In this document: one piece after another, positions 58,801 through 64,000 of the stretch
How positions within the stretch are numbered: position 1 is the stretch's first letter
How the letters are laid out: each line of letters begins with the position of its first letter
NCBI GenBank assembly: GCA_029204225.1
Contig: CM055104.1
Location: 44,769,835 to 44,833,834, forward strand
Origin: Diphasiastrum complanatum
Lineage: Eukaryota; Streptophyta; Lycopodiopsida; Lycopodiales; Lycopodiaceae
Direction: 5' to 3'
Length of the DNA stretch: 64,000 nt
Notes under the pieces: model-generated
The model's input: the letters and a program-made list of their open reading frames with translations, nothing else
Database searches by the model: none
What the model was told of the DNA's origin: nothing
Made by a program: the position numbers and the translations under genes

Positions 58801-59618
58801 TTAGTTAGTAATGGGGAGTTGTAAGTAGGAGCCAAAGAGCCATTTCAGGACCTTGTAAGATCATTTTCTTGGCATGTATACGTGTAATGCATATGATAGA
58901 TAGAATGGTGTAATGCATAAAATGGTCATAAGTTCTGTAAATTGCCGGAAGCATCTATTGGGGCAATTTTAACCTAATAAACTCAGAGCTGCCACTGTTT
59001 CCCTGTTAGAAGAGTAAACTCTTCCCTGAATTTCTTCATGAACTTTTTAGACCTTAAAAATCTACCTATTGAGAATTGCAGCAGTACTTAGGAGGTTCGC
59101 TATCTATCAAAGATGAAAGCAAAAATAGAACTATTGAGTTGCTAAGGTCATTTACCTTGAGCACAAGCCTGCAAATTGGTTGCAAGAGGTGCAGCTGCAT
59201 CATTCGTATCATGTTCAATACCCAAATTATGTGAGCCGCAGACGCTGCAACAACAGCCAGCATTCTGAAATCCATGCACTAGCTGCAAATTCCTCCGAGC
59301 CTCATCTTCACAAATCCTCTTGCACTCCAAAAAATTGAGACAAGAGCTGCCTGAAGAACCCCATGCGAAGCGACGGCTGATGGATGCAGCAGGCCGGCAG
59401 AAAGGGGAGTAGTGAAAATAGGGATAGAGGCAGGCATCGACAGTGTTGAGAATGGGAACAGGGCATCGCTCCAGGCCTTGAGCAGCGTCGGAAAGGCGAT
59501 GGCGAGTGATGGCAGCCACGGCGCGAGCCAAGTGAGAGCAAGTGCAGGCAACAAGGGCCAGATCCTGTGGGCTCAGCCATGGAAGCACTTGCTCAAACGC
59601 ATCCGCATAGCAATGCAT
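43642..59618 (-). CDS. SUVR3: SUVR3-type SET-domain histone-lysine methyltransferase
   Basis: Expected to methylate histone H3 lysine (H3K9 group) in chromatin. Coding exons are 59618..59156, 53296..52649 and 44033..43642, in total 500 codons plus stop; both junctions are GT/AG in phase 1. Order: an F-box-like N-terminus (VLPWLSPQDLALVACTC), typical of plant SUVR3; a Cys-rich pre-SET (CCCSVCG; CQASACPCGRM; ECGVLCSCSSNCRYRV); SET (KGWGLHAGKPIKQGAFVCEY, then GELV, NVARFINHSCDGGN, ELSFRYG); and post-SET CFCGSLSC (C-x-C-x4-C). The cofactor/catalytic NHSC is intact. A linker of about 70 residues inside pre-SET makes the protein longer than I recall for Arabidopsis SUVR3. Introns of 5.9 and 8.6 kb are filled with Copia and Gypsy elements, yet the coding sequence is undamaged. 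Confidence 0.93.
44990..46255 (-). pseudogene. Old Gypsy relic (RNase H and integrase N-terminus)
   Basis: Minus-strand translation gives GVKGFSHMAIPLTNML and WAEVQQRSFDALKQAMADF (RT end/RNase H), FVYTDHNIFAVFLQLARWAG (RNase H), SDALSRIL, and an integrase zinc-binding stretch near 45450..45600 (SHPGVNWAYEMIL; FWWPNM). Many stops and shifts. It lies in SUVR3 intron 2, directly against the 3' end of the younger Gypsy element. Confidence 0.75.
46782..47285 (-). pseudogene. Gypsy reverse transcriptase
   Basis: Contains SRSEHDELELHITALLDQGL, KKDGTKRLCIDYRALNKLT, IDLRSGYYQIRM and the catalytic YFDD box (LLYFDDILIFS). The frame breaks before the connection domain. Confidence 0.88.
47413..48126 (-). 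pseudogene. Gypsy protease region with altered active site
   Basis: A 237-codon frame after the CCHC knuckle contains the protease fold with IALVDTDNTHSFIS in place of the usual D-S/T-G-A, and later YDLILGVDWFASLG (conserved GMDWL-like motif). The lost Gly suggests an inactive protease. Confidence 0.8.
48471..49189 (-). pseudogene. Gypsy gag, frameshifted
   Basis: The reading starts near 49156 (MAHSPTLSETVQENLSDQFR), shifts to the 49064..48717 frame (Pro-rich, then RVQLATYSGSYDGNLLENWF) and again to 48707..48471 (ALHLGRAATWWRVYRA). The retrotrans_gag-type helices are recognisable, but at least two frame changes are needed. Confidence 0.75.
49852..49880. repeat. (AT)n microsatellite in Gypsy leader
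   Basis: About 29 bp of AT repeat between the primer-binding site and gag of the Gypsy element. Confidence 0.9.
50470..52050. other. SUVR3 intron 2 sequence, element origin unclear
   Basis: No coding motif. 51150..51640 has repeated AACTCGATTTT/GGACAGG pieces and GAATC-rich phrases that resemble retroelement leader sequence. A segment at 51990..52022 is repeated at 44971..45005. Confidence 0.4.
52058..52205. repeat. 74-bp tandem duplication
   Basis: Two imperfect copies begin GTGTCACTCAT at 52058 and 52132. Both contain GTGTCCCAGTGAGCA and a TGACYAGTCAAC core. Confidence 0.75.
52649..53296 (-). CDS. SUVR3: SUVR3 exon 2
   Basis: 648 nt between CATACAG|ATATTG and TTCTG|GTTTGT. It carries most of pre-SET, the charged linker (KFHKEHDQHCSKSDPSVQHR) and the start of SET up to CEYSG. 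Confidence 0.93.
53310..54850. other. SUVR3 intron 1, left part
   Basis: No gene or element recognised. AT-rich with short frames on both strands lacking motifs. A 74-codon plus-strand frame at 53872..54096 has no recognisable domain. Confidence 0.4.
55229..55752 (+). pseudogene. Copia gag
   Basis: ATG at 55229 (MEAQNAEIRSIEKL) starts the family's typical N-terminus. The frame then shifts (KRLWGIVDRTEKGPQTDEEG) and shifts again into 55324..55752 (TVTNKLLLKRKLANVRM; LVFTILGSLPASYKT). Confidence 0.78.
56178..56290. repeat. Insertion with AAACGTTTGG repeats inside the Copia element
   Basis: Three to four copies of AAACGTTTGGAA, including the 12-bp palindrome CCAAACGTTTGG at about 56228..56239 and AAACGCGTTTTAAACG, interrupt the Copia sequence between protease and integrase. 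They look like subterminal repeats of a small DNA element. Confidence 0.45.
56530..57280 (+). pseudogene. Copia integrase
   Basis: LVHTDICGPMDPKSLGGSRY opens the core and RIRSDNGGKYIGNRFGEFC carries the second Asp region. A frame change follows (YTPQQNGLAKQKNRSLMDMA), and KLDPKGIPGVFVGYTSNAQG with VVLSRDIIFDEDEHM closes the domain. Confidence 0.85.
57500..58735 (+). pseudogene. Copia reverse transcriptase and truncated RNase H
   Basis: RT pieces occur in three frames. The catalytic YVDD is at 58056..58110 (ALYVDDIIIIGNHKQKLKDV), followed by GEIHFCLGIQIKRDRE. RNase H (RFADSNWAEDQDDRGSTCGY) stops at about 58729, before its conserved second half. Confidence 0.82.
59156..59618 (-). CDS. SUVR3: SUVR3 exon 1
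   Basis: 463 nt from ATG (MHCYADAFEQVLPWLSPQ). It contains the F-box-like helix pair and the first pre-SET cysteines. The donor is CTCAAG|GTAAAT; the single leftover G joins AT of exon 2 to make Asp. Confidence 0.93.
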
Positions 59619-59737
59619 CGATCGCGCTCCAGAACCACAACAGTGTCAGCAACAACAACAACACGAAGACGAAGACGATGAATAGTTGTTGGGTAAGTTT
59701 TGTAGCAATTGTTTTAGGGTTTTCAAAAAGTGGTCTC

Positions 59738-59747
59738 TATATAGAGC
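59738..59747 (-). promoter_or_regulatory. SUVR3 TATA box, with telo-box downstream
   Basis: CTATATAGAG on the minus strand lies about 120 bp upstream of the ATG. A telo-box (AAACCCTAAA) follows about 20 bp later, where transcription would start. This pairing is common in plant housekeeping promoters. Confidence 0.5.
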
Positions 59748-59849
59748 TATGATGTGTATTGCATGTCTTGTGTGATTGTTAAATGTAGCTATATGAATTC
59801 ACAATTGTTTACGATGATTTCTTTGCTTGCATTCAATCTCAAAGACGTT

Positions 59850-60370
59850 TTGCATAACAATGACAAATCTTGTTTGCCAGGGCAAGTTATGGAATGAAAG
59901 TTTTGTTCGAATCACTTTTCAGGATTTCTTTCATATGTTTCTTGTAGGCATAGTATGTGAGATGCCATAAGATTGTAATCTGCTACGATGTTTTTGTGAT
60001 GTGCATGTAATGATTTAAATGGTAGAAGCAATGAAACAATATCACAAAATACATCATGCAACGTACTTTAAAACTCTCAAAATAGCGAGCTAATCTTATT
60101 AGTAATAACACGTTTGTTTGTTGCAATGGGATTTGTATAATTGAATAGTTGAATCATTGTATTACAAAAGTGATCGCAATAAGTAATTGCAAGTTGCAAA
60201 TATCCCTCTAGTTATGAATGAGGTCTGAGATAATAACACAAGCTAAATCTGCTAGGTACCTTCTACGCCATTATAAAACCTCAATCAAACAATTTTGGCA
60301 GAGATCACTACATAAACCATTTCCAAATTCAAACAAAATATATGGGTAACATCACGTCTGTGACATATAT
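59850..60370. other. Sequence upstream of SUVR3
   Basis: AT-rich, no coding motif on either strand. It is presumed distal promoter or intergenic DNA before the Copia LTR block. Confidence 0.4.
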
Positions 60371-60372
60371 GT

Positions 60373-60474
60373 GATGGAATGATCGAACACTGGTAGGATA
60401 GAACAAAATGCTCTGATACCAATTGATGGAATGATCAAACACTGGTACGATAGAAAATAATGCTCTGATACCGA
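60373..60474 (-). repeat. 52-bp tandem duplication containing a primer-binding site
   Basis: Two copies (from 60373 and 60425) of GATGGAATGATCRAACACTG through GCTCTGATACC. Each ends in the complement of a Met-initiator primer-binding site. They lie just downstream (minus strand) of the LTR 60475..61822. Confidence 0.85.
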
Positions 60475-61822
60475 TGTTGGGAAATTGGAAATAGGAGGAA
60501 GAAGAAATAGTGCGGAATAGCTCCCGAATCGATGTGTATGACCGGTTAAGAACAAATGCGTGTTCAGACACTAGTTTGATCACATCCACCAAAGAGTGTT
60601 GGAGTTACTGTCAATTTGTTAGACTCATAAGGTTCAACATAGAATAATGATGCAGAACGATTGGGCTTGTTCCTTAGGCGCCAGAGACAGTCGTCGTCTG
60701 AACAGATGCTGAGGAGTCAGTTCGTGATCTATTAGATTGAGTGAATGAGCTAAACAAGCAAAGAGATTGATGTAATGATATCACAACACACAGACATCCA
60801 CATAAAACACAGATGATGATGAAGTGTTGTTTGTATATTACATTCAATGCTTGCAATGAAGCAAGAACAACAAATTTGACTATAGATTTTTCGCTCTTCT
60901 CGCTTGTTGCTAAATGAGAGCTGGAGATGTATTTATACACATTGTTCTTGTTTGTTCCAAGAATCGTTTTTAACTAATCTATAATTACAAGACTAGTTTA
61001 ATCTGAATTGTGTACTTGGTCATGAAATAATGTACAATAACATCTATACATATCGTACATCAGCCAGGTTTAAGCTCCGCTTCGAGAGCGTGAAGTTGCG
61101 CCGTCGTAGAAGCCGTCGGTGAACCGCAATGTTGGCTTGGCGGTTCGTAATGGGATCGCAACGTTTGTCACATGATATAGCTTGCGGTTCCCTTCGATTT
61201 TGGTCTTCGTACATTGACCGTAAGGTTGACTTCTACAGTGCCTTGCGGTAGATCGCAGCCATTTCCTTGGCAATTCCTTGCGGTGGCTTACTCTTCTAGT
61301 CTTCTCTTACAATCGTAAGGTTGACTCATACGGTTCAGTGCAGTAAATCGCAGCCATTGTCTTGGCGGTTCCTTGCGGTGGCTTGCGCTTCTGGTCTTCA
61401 CTTACAATCGTAAGATTGACTCATACGGTTCGGCGCGGTAGATCGCAGCCATTGCCTTGGCGGTTCCTTGCGGTGGCTTGCGCTTTTGGTCTTCGTTTAC
61501 AACCGTAAGGTTAACTCATACAGTTCGTTGTGATGTAGCACATTGCGGTTTCTTTGGTCTGCTAAACTTTCCCTTGTATTTATGCAGACTGTGCGAAAAG
61601 AATTCATTTGTGCAGACTATGCAGAAAAGACTGATTTTGTTGAAGATGTTGAAGATGGCCAGGTCTTCAATTTTCTTCAGATAACTTTAAACTTGACATT
61701 TGAATGTGAAAAACTATGCTTTGATCCATGGATGAAGATCAGTCGAAAGCCCAATGCAATCGTTCTTCAAATAGTTCGACCATTTGAGTTCAAGGACGAA
61801 ACGATGAGCTTAATTTTCAACA
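60475..61822 (-). mobile_element. Long Copia LTR, 1348 bp
   Basis: On the minus strand it starts TGTTGAAAATT (61822), directly after the polypurine tract AAGGGGGAC (61823..61832), and ends CCCAACA at 60475, directly before a primer-binding site. It contains a 95-bp tandem array at about 61150..61545. Being bounded by a polypurine tract on one side and a primer-binding site on the other, it joins two internal regions. Confidence 0.75.
61150..61545. repeat. 95-bp tandem repeat array, about four units
   Basis: The marker ATCGCAGCC falls at 61252, 61347 and 61442, exactly 95 bp apart. Units share CTTGGCGGTTCCTTGCGG and ACAATCGTAAG-TTGACTCA. The outermost units are more diverged. The repeats are rich in CGGTTC/TGCGG and CpG. 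Confidence 0.9.
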
Positions 61823-61832
61823 GTCCCCCTTA

Positions 61833-62703
61833 AGGTCACGGTTGGTGCCTTGACAGTCTTCGTCATGTTTAGCAAGTTAAAAAACTTTTGGTGCTTGATC
61901 TTGGAAAGATCTTTGGTGAGTATGTCTGCAACCATTTCTATTGTGCAGCAGTATTGAAAAATCACTTGTCCTAAGAAAACTTTTTTTCTAATAAAATGAT
62001 ATTGGATTTCAATGTGCTTTGACTTTTCATTAAATCTGTGATTTAGAGACAGTGACGCAATCAGAGTTCTGATTGACTACATTTTGACAGCAGGACTGAA
62101 ATTTTTTTGATAATCCACTCCTTGGACTTGAGTGAATCTTTCTGCCACTAGTTGTGTTTTCCATTTTGCGATTGAACCATCAGAGTTGATCTTCTTCTTG
62201 AAGATCCACTTGGTATCAATAACTCTCTTATGAGTGGGGAAGTCGACCAGTGTCTAGGTCTGGTTCATCAAAAGTGAGTTGTACTCGCTTTCCATAGCTT
62301 CTTGCCACTTCACAACATCCTTAGACTTGATTGTTTCAGCTAAGGTCTCTAGATCTTCAAATGACGTCCAGAAAGATTGAGGTGCATACCACTCACGAAC
62401 TATTCAAGTCCTTGAGGATCTTCTAACAACTGGTTGACTAGATTGCGATGGTGCTTCTTCTTGAAGTTGTCCAGATTTGTTCAAGTTAGCTTGGTCTGGT
62501 CTAGTGACAGGTGTTGTCGGCTGGTCATCTTCTATAGCTTTAGCTGTAGGTTTTGTAGAAGAAACATCATGAGTGGAAGATTCTATGATGTGTAGAATAG
62601 GATGAAATGACATAGCATCATTGATCGATGGCTGCTAAAAGTCATAGAATGTATCTTCCTTGAAGATTACATCCCTAGAAACAAATGCTACATTGGTGGA
62701 TGG
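61833..62703 (-). pseudogene. Copia pol remnant with internal deletion
   Basis: In minus-strand order: integrase end (FVSRDVIFKEDTFYDF), a linker ending QPVVRRSSRT, the RT start (TKWIFKKKINSDGSIAKWK; ERFTQVQGVDYQKNF; SIRTLIASLSLN). It then jumps directly to the RNase H tail (KSKHIEIQYHFIRKKV; EMVADILTKDLSK). Most of RT and RNase H is deleted near 62050. The upstream part is cut by the LTR element at 62704. Confidence 0.85.
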
Positions 62704-64000
62704 TGTTAGATTTTACAATTTTCACCTTGTAAATGCAATTTGTTTGATATCTATGTGGATCCACACGTGTTAGATTTTATAATTTTCACCTTGTAAATGC
62801 AATTTGTTTGGTATCTATGTGGATCCACACGTGTGAGGACCTGTCCATACGTGTGAAATGTAACTCATAATATTTGTTTGATATCTATGTGGATCCACAC
62901 ATGTGAGGACTTGTCCACACGTGTGAAATGTCACTCATAATATTTAGATCCATTGTACTTAGATTTTATTTGAGTCAAATGTCAAATCTAGTAAATTGTA
63001 GGAGTTATCTCCTAGATTGTAGGAATCTAGAAGGTCAACACTAACCACCAATGGTGATGTGGCAAATTAGATAGATCTTATCCAAAGTGGATATGGATGA
63101 GTACAATGAACTGTCCTACACATGATGGAAGTAGCCTAGAGAGATTATGATGACTTTGTACTTGATCCATGATGGATTCATTGTGAGGTTAATGATGAGA
63201 AACATTGATTTGGGAGCAATCTGGGTGATTTCAACTCTCTATGCATGTTCTTTTTGAATGAATGTTTATGATCTCTCAAGTTAACATATTTTCTATTAAC
63301 AGGTCGTACAATGGCTATACTTCACACGTGTGAAGCCTTTGGATCATTATTTTTTGTTGTTCTTGCTTGGATATATAGAAATTGTCAACTAAAAGCTAGA
63401 TTTGGATGCTAGTTTTGATATAGATCAAGATTCCAAGTTTCCAATCACTCCTACTGATCTTTTATAGATAAAATTGAGTCCATTACTCTGAAATTTCACA
63501 TGGTATCAGATCCAAGTCTAAGAGCTTTGATAATGATCCAAATCTCTTCATTTTGCAAAAAACATTGGTGCTAGAATCAATTTGAAGGAGGGCGACTCTA
63601 ACCAATAGTTTACTTGATGATTTGAAGTTCAAATGAGTGTGTAAAGTTCAAGTGTACTTACCATACATGTGAGAGGCTACTTGAATTGTACTTTCACCAT
63701 ATCTATGTGATTTTTCCATATTTGTGCTTCAAACAAGATGGTGAGAGTGAAACTAGTGATTTGCTTTGTAAAAATCCAATAATCTCATTGTAGATTTGAT
63801 GTGGAATGGTGTTAGATCATTGATCAACCTCTAAATCATTGTGAATGAGTTTTAATACTGATGTTTTTAGTTCTAGTAAGAGACTAAAACCGTTCTAAAA
63901 TACCATGGGAAGGCATTGGCACTTCCAAGAGTCAATCCAATTTTTTCAAGAGGGTAGTGTGTGTAGAATTTTATTTCCCGAGTCTTTTTGAGTTTAAGAT
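62704..64000 (+). mobile_element. LTR retrotransposon nested in the Copia remnant, runs off window
   Basis: A probable LTR 62704..63500 (TGTTAGATTTT...TTTCACA, 797 bp) is followed at once by the primer-binding site TGGTATCAGATCC (63501..63513) and non-coding leader to the window end. It splits the Copia integrase C-terminus. The first 64 bp of the LTR are tandemly duplicated (62704 and 62768), and a 70-bp unit with GGATCCACAC repeats follows (62821, 62891). No coding region is reached, so the superfamily is unknown. Confidence 0.7.

Larger units (their letters stand above)
54856..59041 (+). mobile_element. Decayed Copia retrotransposon in SUVR3 intron 1
   Basis: Direct repeats 54856..55045 and 58739..58907 (start TGTGGGTTTATTGACAGG) are LTR parts. 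The 3' copy seems to run to about 59041, while the 5' copy diverges after 55045 and no primer-binding site was seen. Between them, in Copia order: gag (KTVTNKLLLKRKLANVRM), protease (DSGTTCHMTFDMKVF), integrase (MARCMLHDKGLAKFLWAEAV), reverse transcriptase (ALYVDDIIIIGN) and RNase H (STRPDIETAVTKLSQFL), all broken by stops and shifts. RNase H ends early at the 3' LTR. Antisense to SUVR3. Confidence 0.88.

Noticed and set aside
1-64000. CRISPR arrays, bacterial operons, rRNA genes, integrated viral genomes
   Set aside because: No regularly spaced identical repeats with unique spacers, no rRNA sequence and no viral capsid or movement genes were seen. All reverse transcriptases have Copia or Gypsy domain order.

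Overview
The window reads as nuclear DNA of a land plant with a large, retroelement-rich genome. It is AT-rich and gene-poor (about three genes in 64 kb), introns reach 6-9 kb, splice sites are ordinary GT/AG, and all three host genes are plant families. A gymnosperm or another large-genome vascular plant fits best, but the species cannot be fixed from the sequence.

Host genes, all on the minus strand. (1) 11253 leftwards past the window edge: the 5' half of a TRF4/PAPD5-like non-canonical poly(A) polymerase (nuclear RNA surveillance). Five exons were assembled by matching splice sites and phases. (2) 29622..26669: a complete HD-Zip class I transcription factor in three coding exons (322 codons). 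(3) 59618..43642: a complete SUVR3-type SET-domain histone H3 lysine methyltransferase in three coding exons (500 codons) over 16 kb. Both of its introns are swollen by retrotransposons.

Everything else is mostly mobile DNA. Intron 1 of the polymerase gene holds two 404-bp miniature LTR retrotransposons (TRIMs) with perfect 5-bp target duplications. Their 144-bp LTRs each contain a tRNA-like sequence with Pol III A and B boxes. This resembles the Cassandra TRIMs, which carry 5S rRNA in their LTRs, but with a tRNA; it is the most interesting object here. The same intron has a hairpin-rich, hAT-like MITE. From 13.5 to 26 kb are relics: unknown ORFs, a Copia/Gypsy mosaic, MITEs, hairpins, long CT tracts, a Copia leader/gag stub and a tRNA-derived SINE. 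A nearly intact but coding-dead Copia element lies at 32008..37715. A head-only SINE with a 16-bp target duplication lies at 41126..41206.

Intron 2 of SUVR3 carries a Gypsy element joined to an older Gypsy relic (about 45.0-50.5 kb). Intron 1 carries a decayed Copia element (54.9-59.0 kb). Beyond the SUVR3 promoter, a deleted minus-strand Copia with a long repeat-bearing LTR (60.5-62.7 kb) is interrupted by a plus-strand LTR element that runs off the right edge.
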